Shown in pieces: positions 23,957 to 33,796 of a stretch of 64,000 nucleotides of DNA. The position numbers were made by a program, and so were the translations under genes. Source of the stretch: Ctenosaura bakeri. Its lineage: Eukaryota > Chordata > Lepidosauria > Squamata > Iguanidae. The stretch is taken from assembly GCA_948474755.1 (NCBI GenBank), contig CAOLHI010002137.1, positions 62,001 to 126,000 on the forward strand. Direction: 5' to 3'. Each line of letters starts with the position of its first letter. Position 1 is the stretch's first letter. The notes beneath the pieces were generated by a model. The model ran no database searches. It was not told the origin of the DNA and was given only the letters and a program-made list of their open reading frames with translations.

Positions 23957-24068
23957 TCATTGTTGCCGTGTGCCTTCAAGTTGTTTCTGACTTATGATGA
24001 CCCTATCAAGGGGGTTTTCTGGGACTGAGAGTGTGTGATGTGCCCAAGGTCACCCAGTGGGTTTCCTT
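23957..24068 (-). mobile_element. Sauria SINE 3' fragment, minus strand
   Basis: Plus-strand text gttgccgtgtgccttcaagt, then tgtttctgacttatgatgac, then gcccaaggtcacccagtggg is the complement of the Sauria SINE tail and body. The head is missing beyond gtttcc, and the central part is shortened. Confidence 0.85.
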
Positions 24069-24109
24069 TATACTAAAAAAAAAGAACTAGAAAATATGTA
24101 TAAATATGT

Positions 24110-24228
24110 CAGGCATGGAGAACCACTGGTCTTCCATCATTTCATTCTCATGTAGCATGGCAAATGGTAAGAGATTATGGGAATTGTAGGTCAAAACAGC
24201 TGAAGTGTCAAAGGTTCCCCATCGTGAT
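24110..24228. mobile_element. Short terminal-inverted-repeat element (MITE-like)
   Basis: Ends CAGGCATGGAGAACC and GGTTCCCCATCGTG are inverted copies. The interior has the widespread gattatgggaattgtaggtc motif. Flanking octamers AAATATGT and ATTTATAT match at five of eight positions, as might remain from an old hAT-type duplication. A related copy is at 31,255-31,385. Confidence 0.5.
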
Positions 24229-24722
24229 TTATATGAAAAATAAAACAAAACAAAAAAACAGAACCTGAGATGCTCTAAGCCTTACAACTATAGCATTATA
24301 AATCAAGCGTAGTTCCTATTTTCCCCATACCATTTAACTGTCCTGATTTAGCAGGGGGAGTCCCAATTAATAATCTGTTGTCCCACTTTTTCAGCTGCTT
24401 ATTAATATGTCCTAGTTTTTCTCTCATCCATCCTCTTTCCCCTTTGTCCTGAATATACATCAACTGTTGCAAATTGAATTCAAATTGGAAAAGTATTTTG
24501 TGCTCACTTAACAGGGGGTGGAGAGGAGAGGAAGGCCTTCCTATTAGTCTCAGGCAAAAGTAAACTTTGATAGTCTCTCCCAGCTTGCATGTACTTTTTC
24601 ATTAACAACTTTTCCCATCTTGACCACACTCTGATGTTGTTTAGCCCTGCTACCCATCTGTGAAAAACTGGAGGATATGTCCTCTGTCTTATGAAAGCCT
24701 GGAATTGCCATTCAGGCAGGAG

Positions 24723-24836
24723 CACTTAGAATTCTCAGCCAGAGAGGTCTAGTGCCTCACTGAACCACAAATCCTGGGATTCTATATGATGTTCCCCCAA
24801 CAGGCTATCAAGTACTATAATTGTGTGGAGTAAAAG
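24723..24836 (-). mobile_element. Half of a foldback MITE
   Basis: The text cttagaattctcagccagag, then ccacaaatcctgggattct, then gctatcaagtactataattg is the complement of one arm of the foldback MITEs at 30.9, 31.8 and 39.7 kb. The other arm and the GGCC/GGTC ends are lost. Confidence 0.55.
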
Positions 24837-26277
24837 AGACTCACAGTTCTCCTATATCTCTCTGTCTTTCAGTGAAGCACCACATTCTACATCCTAACAT
24901 GTAAAATACCAACCTCATTGGTCTAAATGGTTGTCTCCTGGGAAACACTCTACAAGCAGTTTCTTCTTCCCTACACAGTCATGGAGTAAGGAAGAAAGAG
25001 GGAGAGGAGAAAAAGCTCTATACTGAAATATCAAACAGGGATCTGGAAGAGACCACATGTAGCAAAAAAAAAAAAAAAAAAAAATCCCTGAACCTCAGAC
25101 TTCATTAGAAAAAAGCTGTTTTTATGCAAACTTTTTTGCTCATTTTTTTTCAAAAGGACTAAACAGTGGTGCATGAATCTACATTTTCCTGCTCCTTTTC
25201 ATCAAGTCCAAGTGCATCTTCCCTAGTTCTTTTGTTTACAACCCCTCTGGGTAAACTAAATCATGCTAAGTGATTTACAGCATAGTGGAAACTTGTCTTT
25301 GCCATTTGAATTTTTATTCAGAGGGTGAAAATAATTATATTTTCTTTTCTTTTCTTTCCGTTACCCCATGTTGTGATTGAAGTAAGAATATATCCTGTCC
25401 ATCAGGGTAATGGGTGTCACCGTTAAGCCTTCCGGGCCACAGCTGAAGGGTGCCGTACATCTGATCTAGTCACTCATTCCTCAGAGGCTGCAGCTGACTG
25501 TCACCTGACTAATTGAAATTCTGCTGCATTGCTGGCTGCTGTTAGAAGCCTGACATCAGGCTTGCTCTATCAGACTACCAGATACCATACAGGTCATTCC
25601 AAATGCAGCTGAAGTCAGTTACTAGAAGGCATATCCCTGTAATACCTGAAGGGTTCAGAGTACTGCAGTCAGGAAGGATATTAATCTCTCTCCCAGCTTG
25701 CCCATTCTTTCTTTGCTCAACAGGGACTGCCTAGCTGGCTGGCTGGCTGGCAGAGTACTCAGCATCTCCTCTGTGACTCAGAGGTTCAATTGTCATTGTG
25801 TTGCCTCTTTATTCACAGGAAACAGTTTATCTTGCATATCCAATCACAGAGGGATAGTGGCAGCAATCATGTTTTATTTAAAATGCCTCCTTCCATTTTT
25901 ATTTAGAAATTCCACACAAAACAGATGGGATGAGAGTTCACCATAAAGAATACAAAATATGATGATAAAAACACAAATCCTTGATAATGAATAATGAAAA
26001 ATGATTCTCGACAACAGGATTGGAGTTGGCCTGTTTTTTATTTTTATTTTGTTTAGTTTGGTTTTGCCTAATGCTCATATGCTGAAGTCTGATATGCTGT
26101 AATGCAAGGAGACACCTACTACATCTGTCACCAGCTTCTGTTCAATTATGGCTGCTTGTTAAACTAAAGAAGCTGTCAATAAACATTAGTGCTTATGATT
26201 TTTCACATGTCAAGCACATGTATCTGATTTACGTAGGTGATAAAGGGAAAGGAAGGGTCACATCTGAAAGACTATGG
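24837..26277. other. Non-coding DNA with simple repeats
   Basis: A 21-nt poly-A lies at about 25,063-25,083 and a short (GGCT)n at 25,734-25,751. Nothing else is recognised. Confidence 0.5.
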
Positions 26278-26392
26278 CCTGAATCATATTGTTAGACCTA
26301 ACTAAAGTAGCTTCATTCAATCAATAAGATTTATGTGTGTGCTGATGCACAACCCATTCAGTGGGTCTACTCTAACTAACCAATAGGAGTCA
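26278..26392. repeat. Palindromic interspersed repeat ('accaataggag' type)
   Basis: It runs from cctgaatcatattgttagac to ctaactaaccaataggagtc; the arms are imperfect inverted copies around a cattcagtgggtctact core. Related pieces lie at 28,838-28,935, 31,603-31,650 and 37,078-37,120, each with ctattggtta or its complement. Confidence 0.5.
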
Positions 26393-26431
26393 AATGTTTA
26401 CTTTGGATATAGATCTGGCTTTGCCATCACA

Positions 26432-27049
26432 GGCCCTTTTCGCATTAAGTCTTCTCACGCGAGCGGGGGAGGGCGGCTCGCGCAAGAAGCCTTCTCCGGG
26501 AGGCTGCCGCTTCCCCCCTCCTTCCTTCCACAGGCGAAGGAACGAGCAGGGAAGCGGCAGCCTCCCGGAGGCGGCTCGTGCGTCCGTCCATTCCCCCCTG
26601 CGCGCGCGCAGAGAGAGAAAGGCGCTCGTCCCGTCCGCCCCCCGCGCGCGCGAGAGAGAAAGGCGATTGTCCCGTCCGCCCCCCCGCGCATGAGAGAGAA
26701 AGGCACTCGTCCCGTCCGCACTCCTGCACGTGCGCGCAAAGCAGGACGTGTCGCGTCCGTTGCGCGAGCGCCCCACCCCGTCCCTTCCTTCCGCAAGGGC
26801 GGAGGGAAGGAAGCGCGACCCGGCTGGCTCCCGAATGCTCCGCACGAGAGGTAAGTGCGCGTGGGCGCCGGGAGCATTGCGCGAGCGCGGGTGATTTTCG
26901 CTTGGAAGCGAAAATCAAAAAACCCACGCTCGCTCCGCTTCAGCCCCGTGAGCCCGGCGGAAGTGGGAGTGCGTCGTGCGGAGCGACGCTCCCACTCCCG
27001 CGAGGCTCACGGGGCTGTCGCGCAAGAAAAGACCCGTGCGAAAAGGGCC
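26432..27049. mobile_element. GC-rich MITE, GGCC-ended, TSD ACA
   Basis: A 618-bp element with inverted ends GGCCCTTTTCGCA and TGCGAAAAGGGCC (13/13) and a perfect ACA duplication at 26,429-26,431 and 27,050-27,052. It is strikingly rich in G+C and CpG in an AT-rich setting. Inside are: a perfect 22-bp inverted repeat (26,494-26,515 with 26,549-26,570); about three tandem units containing gagagagaaaggcg and tcgtcccgtccgc (26,600-26,740); and a perfect hairpin GATTTTCGCTT/AAGCGAAAATC at 26,893-26,916. The long frames on both strands (140-171 codons) are arginine-, alanine- and proline-rich artefacts of composition. Same family as 8,136-8,520. No transposase. Confidence 0.9.
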
Positions 27050-27052
27050 ACA

Positions 27053-28837
27053 GATCAAAATGGTACAGACTGTCTCTTGTCAGCAAATCCTAGATTGCTA
27101 ACTGTGATATTTTTTTGGATAGAGGAATAGATTGGGCTGCATAATCTCAGACTGAAGATAGAACTTTAAAATGTTACCTTTTCTGGACTCAGGATGGTCA
27201 TGCTGGCAAGGGGATTCTGGTACTTGTAGTTCAAAACAGTAACTTTCCCACATTGTGTAAGAATTAAAGGAAATACTTACCTGGACTCCTATGGTGAACA
27301 TCGCTGTGAGGAATCGTAAGCTTTGGATGTCTCCATGGAGTGAAACCAAGGTGCTAAAATTTGATTGGCACCAAGATCAAGGTACATGATAGGAGCAAGC
27401 AAGTCAGTTAAGCAGTTTGCTTTGTATATGTGCCACTCTGTTTGGGTGTTGATCAATGCAGTGTGAGTTTATCTGGTTGCTTTGGGACTGGATAGCAATT
27501 TCCTCACCTTTTTCCTATCTCATACTGTATTTGATGTACTTGAAGAAATTGGCTTAGGGTGGCATCGTTAAATAAGTGGTCCTTTGGTGGGCAATGGGGG
27601 AGAATAAGACTTCAGTGATCATCTCTTGACACTCTTTTGGTGTAGGGTAGGACTCTTGAACCCCCTCTTTAGTGCCCTGCATCCCAGGGGGTTTGGAGAA
27701 GGAGGCTACCCTTGAATTTAACCTGGGAATAACACTGTCACATTTTGAGCCCTGCAGCTTGGCTGGGAATCTCTGGGTTACCTTCCAAGATTCTGGATTG
27801 GGGAGCAACCAAAGCAATTTGGATATCCCCTGAGGCTGAGGTGTTATCACCCATGGGTAGGCTGAGCAGGTTGTCACATAAAGACCCTGGCATCAGCTGT
27901 ACCTGTATCAGCTCCCCCTGCCCCCCCTTTTGTATCTTCAAGGTCAATGCAATAAATAGGACAGATCAAAATAAAGTGGCCCTTAGTTAACTCAACTTTA
28001 TTCGATAGTTGAAGATCAAATAACTATTGCAGGGATGTAAATGTTCATGCAGGGTAATGAGAGAAGTCAATGTTTTCTCTGCTGCAAGTGAGGTGGCAAG
28101 AGGTTTTATTGCACTATCGCTAAGTATCTGCATTTGGTGAAAATTGTGTGAGCAATTTTTCTGCAAAACTAAAGCTTTCTGCTTTCTATTAGAATAGGCT
28201 TTGGAAAAGTGTAAACATGGATGAACAGTTTAGGTCTTTTTGGTGTTTGTGTGGCCAGGAAACTTGCCTTTCCATGCTTGCCGTAAGTGTTTCACTTAAT
28301 GAAGTGAGAGCAGATTAATTTCATGCAGAGCCTTCTTACACAAATTGTATGGGAATTGACAGGAGGTTGGATTGTCTTTCCTGTTTCCAACAGCAGGTGA
28401 AACACTTCACTGAGCTTGGTGATTTATTGGCAGGATGTTGCAATGCTTGCTTCTCAAAGGTAAAACAATAAATGTTGTCTACATCCTTAACCAATTAGGA
28501 CTACATAGTGCTGAATAGCACCTGAATCATTGAGATTAGAAAAAATAAAAATTAAATCTGGATGATCATTATACTGGGATTTTTCAGCTGCCCCAGCTAA
28601 TTTGAGGTAATTTGAGAGTGTTTAACTCTCTAGTGCACTTCGTACTGTGTTTTCCTTACATGTGTCTGAGAACAAAGGTAGCCCCAACTGCAGCTGGTGG
28701 CTTCCATTTCAGTAAATCTGCTGCAGGTTTTTGTTTCTCCAAAATAGATCTTCCATCTTGGACAGATCTACCTATCCTAGATCTACCTATCATTGGGCAA
28801 AGTGAGGTAACTGACACAGGCAGCAGATATTCAGCTT
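27053..28837. other. Unassigned DNA; one weak coding-like stretch
   Basis: At 27,554-27,947 the minus strand has two overlapping frames (107 and 69 codons) in locally GC-richer sequence; joined text includes LLSLPMGDNTSASGD and SVIPRLNSRVASFSKPPG. I recognise no family and see no splice or promoter support. The rest of the block shows no element. Confidence 0.35.
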
Positions 28838-28935
28838 AATTCTATTGGTTAGTCCAAATTGAAGTATTCTCACTAAATCAGTGGTCAATATGAAGGTCAA
28901 TCATTGGGTATACTGTAGTTGTAACAATAGGATTC
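28838..28935. repeat. Palindromic interspersed repeat
   Basis: Starts gcttaattctattggttagt and ends aacaataggattcag; ctattgg/caatag arms face each other around a diverged centre. Same family as 26,278-26,392. Confidence 0.45.
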
Positions 28936-28984
28936 AGAGCATACAGTGTCATTACAGAATAACAAAAGGTATTTTTGGTTGTTG

Positions 28985-29075
28985 TAGGTTTTTTGGACTG
29001 TGAAGCCGTGTTCTAGCAGTATTTGCTTCTGATGTTTCACCTGCATCTGTGGTTGGCATCTTCAGAGGTATTATT
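28985..29075 (-). mobile_element. Dispersed repeat with hammerhead-like core, minus strand
   Basis: On the minus strand the text reads cctctgaagatgcc, then aaccacagatgcaggtgaaac, then atcagaagcaaatactgcta, then gaacacggcttcacagtcc. This is a diverged copy of a common squamate repeat. CTGAAGA followed by a potential stem and GAAAC resembles the conserved core of hammerhead ribozymes, which are known in Penelope-like elements. In this copy two stem positions are mismatched and no proper stem III is evident. Confidence 0.45.
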
Positions 29076-30396
29076 TTATTATTTACTATGTTATTGTTAC
29101 ATTCATAGTCACAAGGCCAGTGGGATTTTCTGCCTTGAGTGTCAAAATAATTTGCCTGAGTTTGGATATTCTGCATTTTGACACATGTGCAGGGCACTAT
29201 TTGCTATCTCAGCCAACACAATGTCTGGGGCTGCCCCATCTTGAAAGTAAACATTCATGAGTTTAGACTTGTATGGCATGAAAAAAAATAGAATGAAGTA
29301 ATGCAAGTGGCAAATTCTACCTATAAAACAAGCATCTGCTGGTCATAATTCCTTGGACACATGCACACTGGAAGCATCATCTATCTTTCTGTATGTAGCT
29401 AAAGCAGATTCTGACTAACCTGAGTAAATTCTAAGAAAGGGGCAGATATACTAACGGTGCAATCCTACACATATTTTACTGAACTCAACAGGACACATGT
29501 CTAGCAAAAATTGTATAGGATTTCAAATTCAGTGACTCTTCACTGGGAAGTATCTAAGTGGTTGATTTAAAAAGCAAAGTGCAACAAGAGAATAAGGGGT
29601 GGAGGGATAACACCTAGACCAAAAACCTAGTGAGGTCTTGGTTACACAGATACAGACATTGTCATCACTTATAATATCAACATTTTTATTTAACATTTAT
29701 TTAATGTTCCCTTCCCTCAGACCCCAGACAATACAATTCATCTTATAATTAATGAGTGCATATTATCTCAAATTTGAAACTCTGAGGAGCTTGTAAAAAG
29801 GAAAATAAAATGTTTCAGACTGTTCTTATCTACCCTGACAAACATTTGCTGCAACAATCGCTTTTAAGTGGTGGGGTTCCAAACCACAGGCTTCAAAGAG
29901 GATTTCCTGCTGAAGTACAGTAATAATGAACTCTGAGGATGTGGGGGGAAATGGATAATCTCCTCCTTGTGACCAGTTTAATTTATATTACTCAGAGTAT
30001 GAACCTAACCATGTTTGCTATTGAACTAAAATTTCAAACCCACATTGTGCTGTTTTAATAGACCCTGTGTTCTCATATGCACAGATACTCTTGCCAATAA
30101 AAGTACTGTGCCTCCCTGCAACAGCTTCAGTTGTCTTTCATTTATGAATTCTTCAATTTGACAATGCCAGTGCCACATTCTGACAACCTTGTACACCTGA
30201 TGGAAACCAATCACTCTGATAGAACTGACCAATAAAATATGGTCTGGGCCTATTGTTATTTTATTGGTCTGGTGCTTTCAGTAGTACCAGGTAACTGACT
30301 GTAGATACCATTTTGACCTCCCATAGTGCCTGCCTCTGCCGGGAAATATGAGAGGTAGTAGAGCTCTCTCAAGCAGAGTAATCATATGGGCAAGAT
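29076..30396. other. Mostly unassigned DNA
   Basis: A short palindromic piece with caatcctacacatattttac and attgtataggatttc lies at 29,460-29,524, a possible reduced copy of the 14,584-14,672 repeat. No other element is supported. Confidence 0.45.
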
Positions 30397-30399
30397 AGA

Positions 30400-30810
30400 G
30401 GTCCTTTCTGCTCCACTCTCCTAACCCACCTTTGGGATGGCAGAAGGACAGGACCACCATGATGCTTATGCATGACATTGTTGCAGTCCTGTCCTTTTCC
30501 CATCCCCAGGCAGCATGATAAAATCATCAGTGGGTTTTCCTTGTCATTGACCAGTGATCATGCTGCCATCACACCATTTACCTTAGCTGCAGAGTTGTGG
30601 AAGTGCAATGGCTGCGCTTCCTGCTCCAGCACAGCCTGGGACAATATTCGGCTGTGCTGTGGCAGGAAGACATAGGGCTATTGCCCATCCTTCTGCAGTG
30701 GGCGAGCCAGTGTGAAAGTGACCATTGGCATCCATGCTCCCATCCTTGCAAAGCCACTGCTGAGATGACATTGGGACAACCCTGGACCCAAGTAAGCTGC
30801 AGAAAGGGCC
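30400..30810. mobile_element. MITE, GGCC-ended, TSD AGA
   Basis: A 411-bp element with ends GGTCCTTTCTGC and GCAGAAAGGGCC and a perfect AGA duplication at 30,397-30,399 and 30,811-30,813. Its interior shares, in opposite orientation, the gaagtgcaatggc...gctccagcacagcctggga block of the MITE at 10,959-11,363. Frames of up to 112 codons here are non-coding. Confidence 0.8.
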
Positions 30811-30932
30811 AGAAGCTGAACAGAAACCCCTGCAGAAAAACACATACGCATGGTCCTGCAGGGAAACAAACCATCTGTACTTATAACATATGTGCATAGT
30901 CAAGCACAGAAAGGGAGACATAAAAGAAACAT

Positions 30933-31136
30933 GGGATCTTTCTGCACTACACTGTTATAGTGCTATTATTCTACTTTCAACCTCCTGTGGAATTCTGGGG
31001 TTTGTAGTTTACTGAGGCCAAAGAGCTCTCTGGCTGAGAATTTTAAATGCTCCTCCCTAAACTACAAACCCCAAGATTCCACAGGATGTTGAAAGTGGAA
31101 TACCAGGCACTATAACAGTGTAGGACAGAAATGGCC
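30933..31136. mobile_element. Foldback MITE
   Basis: About 204 bp, almost all one long imperfect hairpin: gggatctttctgcactacac and tgctattattctactttcaa on the left face gaaagtggaataccaggcac and gtaggacagaaatggcc on the right, with tttgtagttt/aaactacaaac arms near the centre. Ends are close to GGCC/GGTC type; the exact edge and duplication are unclear. Sisters at 31,827-32,027 and 39,656-39,856. Confidence 0.75.
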
Positions 31137-31254
31137 ATTGTTTCAGGTTATAGTTATGTAGGAAGAGAGAAACTCTGCAGCCAGGCAGATTAGTAATTAT
31201 TGAGAATATATGCGCAAACATTGCTAACTCTAACAACTACTACCTGTGGAGTTT

Positions 31255-31385
31255 GTGGCACCCAATATATTGCTGGACTAAAATTTCCATCAACTTCAGA
31301 AAGCATAACTAATACTGGAGGTTGATGGGAGTTGCAGTCCAATAAGCTCTGGAAGCCACATATTCTCTCATCACTGTTCTGGACC
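31255..31385. mobile_element. Short palindromic MITE-like repeat
   Basis: Arms gctggactaaaatttccatc and tgatgggagttgcagtccaa face each other. It carries the same ttgtagtcc-type motif as 24,110-24,228. Confidence 0.5.
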
Positions 31386-31565
31386 ACAATGAAAAACTGG
31401 CCCTTCAGCTTCCTAATGCTGCTTTTGCCTGTGACAGCTACCAGGTAAATTGTTTAGGACATACTAACAGAGGGTCCCCAATTTGTGCAAGATTCCATCC
31501 ATCAGGCTGGTACATGGGGAACAAGATAGGATGAAGCAAAAGATGGCCTACACCCTCATTGGCCT

Positions 31566-31650
31566 TGCTTCTGTTGTTTTTGTTGTTGTTATTGTTGTTA
31601 TTTCCTATTGGTTAATCCCAACTGAGTTGATTTAACTAAATTGGTGAAAA
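31566..31650. repeat. (GTT)n followed by palindromic-repeat half
   Basis: A gttgttttt/gttgtt run to about 31,600 is followed by cctattggttaatcccaact and a diverged remainder, half of the 26,278-type palindromic repeat. Confidence 0.45.
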
Positions 31651-31685
31651 TTATTTATATATATTGACATTGTTGTTATTATAGT

Positions 31686-32140
31686 TGCTGCTGCTGTGTA
31701 CCTTCAAGTTGTTTCTGATTTATGGTAACACTAAAGTGATCCTAAGGTGAACCTATCACTGGGTTTTCTTGGAAAGATTTGTTCAGAGGACATTTGCCAT
31801 TGCCTTCCTCTAAGGTTAAGACAACAACCATTTCTGCACTACAGTTTTAAAGTGCTGCTATTCCACTATCAACCTCCTATGGCATTCTGGGGTTTGTAGT
31901 TTAGGGAAGGGCACTTCCAATTCTCAGCCAAAGAGCTCTTTGGTCTCAGTAAACTACAAACCCCAGAATTCCACAGGGCATTGAAAGTGGAATAGCAGCA
32001 GTTTAACACTGTAGTGCGGACATGGCCAGTGTGATTTCCGCAAAGTCACTCAGTAGGTTTCCATGGCCAAGAAGGGATTCAAATTCTGGAGTCCAGGTGT
32101 CCTAGTCCAACTTTCAAACCACTACGCTATGCTGGCTGTA
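31686..32140 (-). mobile_element. Sauria SINE interrupted by a MITE, minus strand
   Basis: The tail half (gtgtaccttcaagttgtttc to gccttcctctaaggttaaga) occupies 31,686-31,826 and the head half (gtgatttccgcaaagtcact to accactacgctatgctggct) occupies 32,028-32,138. The foldback MITE lies precisely between them. Joined, the two halves make one near-full-length Sauria SINE. Confidence 0.9.
31827..32027. mobile_element. Foldback MITE inside a Sauria SINE
   Basis: About 201 bp. Left arm accatttctgcactacagtt and attccactatcaacctcc; right arm attgaaagtggaatagcagc and gtagtgcggacatggcc. Central arms tttgtagttta/taaactacaaac. Because it splits the SINE, it inserted later. Exact ends are blurred by a CAACAA stretch. 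Confidence 0.85.
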
Positions 32141-32142
32141 TG

Positions 32143-32272
32143 TTCACTTGTGTGCATGTGCATGTGTGCCTTCAAATTGCCTTCAACTTATGGCAACCCC
32201 ATGAGTTTCATAGGATTATCTTAGGCAAAGAATAATTAGAAGTGATTTTGCCAGTTTCTTCCTCTGAAGTAT
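32143..32272 (-). mobile_element. 5S-Sauria SINE, 3' part (split by LINE)
   Basis: Plus-strand text gtgtgccttcaaattgcctt, then caacttatggcaaccccatg, then gttttgccagtttcttcctc is the complement of the body and tail of a 5S-Sauria chimeric SINE. It stops at CCTCTGAAGTAT where the LINE begins; the rest of the SINE resumes at 36,938. Confidence 0.85.
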
Positions 32273-32335
32273 CAATCAATCAATCAACTTTATTACAGTC
32301 ACAGACCAGTATACAAGAACAAACAAAATACAAGA

Positions 32336-32566
32336 TACATATAAGTAGTCAATTGGTTAGAAAGAGATATACAACCATACAACATCGTCCTCATAAAACA
32401 TATAAAATCAATCAGTAAAAAGCAATTTGGTACATATAGATAGTCAATTGGTTAAAAAAGACTACAAGACCATACAACATTTTCCTCATAAAACATAAAA
32501 TCAGTCAATAAAAATTAGTACATATAAAAAGAATTATAAAACATGCCACATCCTCCTTATAAAATT
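32336..32566 (-). repeat. Tandem repeats in the LINE 3' UTR
   Basis: Three units begin near 32,341, 32,436 and 32,524 (spacing about 95 and 88 bp). Shared blocks are atag/agtagtcaattggtta, accatacaacat, cctcataaaaca and tcaataaaaa...tacatat. The third unit is shorter and more diverged. Confidence 0.85.
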
Positions 32567-32586
32567 CTCCTTTATCTATCCTTTGT

Positions 32587-33796
32587 CTAATCTACATCAC
32601 TGACCATCTTGCGCCGGATTCTAATGGCAATTGCACAAAACTTAGCTACTTTGTAGGATATCTCTGAGTTATGATCTGAAAGTAGTAGTGAGACATAAAA
32701 CTGTTCCGAGTGGACTAAAAATCTATTAAGAATGGGGGAGATAAGATTTAATCATAAATCCCTGTAATATGGGCGTTGTAAAAGCACGTGTTCCACAGTT
32801 TCCACTTGTTCATTATTACATGGACATTTTCTCTCTAGGAAGGGTATCTTCTGATATCTGCCTTCCAATAGTGCTGATGGCAAAGCATTACACTGAGTCA
32901 AGGTAAAGGCTCTTCGGTATTCAGGGATTTCCAATTTATTTAAATACTTCATAGGTATAGCAACATATCTGTTGGAATCACTAATAATGAAAGTAGGAGT
33001 CATACCAAGATCCATTTGACGCTCTATCCTTTGTTTAATGGCCATTTTGGCTCGATCATAGCCCAAATTACATAAGGATTCTAGAGAGAAGCCCAAACTC
33101 TGTATTTTAGTAACCACTGTTTGATTCCATCTAGAATGGAGTCCATCTTTCAGCACCAAAGAGACAAAGCCAGTAGAAGAAGAAACTAATCTAAGCCAAT
33201 AGTTTATTATAATCACCCACACCCTATACTCTATTTTCATACAGCCTGACTCTAATCTTAGAGTAGCATTTGAAACACACTTGGGAGTCTGAAAAATCGT
33301 TCTTAGGAATTTTGTTTGTACAAGCTCTAATGGTACATAGTTTTGAAAGGGACCCAGCTGAGCGCCATAAAGGAGTTGCACAATCACTTTTGCCTCAAAC
33401 AATTTGAGGGCTGCTGGTATAAATTTTCCTCCTTTTGACCTAATTTTTTTTAGAATAGCCGATGAGCTTCTTTGAGCATTATCTGCAGCATATTTCCCAT
33501 GCATTTTCAAACTACCATTTGTTTGTAAAGCTACTCCCAGATATTTAAAGCAAGAAACCTGCTCAATTTTATGGCCATCAATATTCCACAAATATTTTTT
33601 AGGCCTTTTGGTAAAGGCCATAATTTTAGTTTTTTGATAATTGAGTTCTAATTGATTTGACCTGCAGTATTGAACTAAGGTTCTCAGTGCTCTTTTAAGG
33701 CCAATGAGTGTTCTTGAGAGTATGGCTGCATCGTTTGCATAGAGCAGGATTGAAATATTCCTATCAGCTATCTTTTGGGGATGAAAGTTAGTGTTC
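32587..33796 (-). pseudogene. LINE RT catalytic box and C-terminal region, inactivated
   Basis: From 33,796 the frame carries the RT catalytic box as YANDAA (33,730-33,741), where the family has YADDA, then NQLELNYQKTKIMAF, then CFKYLGV near 33,550. A stretch of about 200 residues follows with VQTKFLRTIFQTP and LRLESG, and a final cysteine/histidine motif CPCNNEQVETVEHVLLQ (last C replaced by R). A TGA at 32,752-32,754 interrupts the frame, but reading on in the same frame gives SYKVAKFCAIAIRIRRK to a stop near 32,587, the likely true C terminus. The same layout, ACPCGMGEVETMGHFLLHC, is seen in the copy at 56.2-58.5 kb. Loss of one catalytic Asp makes this copy dead even apart from the stops. 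Confidence 0.85.

Noticed and set aside
26390..27130. Long overlapping frames (140-171 codons) on both strands
   Set aside because: All lie in the GC-rich MITE with GGCC ends and an ACA duplication; stop codons are rare there because of composition, and the products are low-complexity Arg/Ala/Pro.
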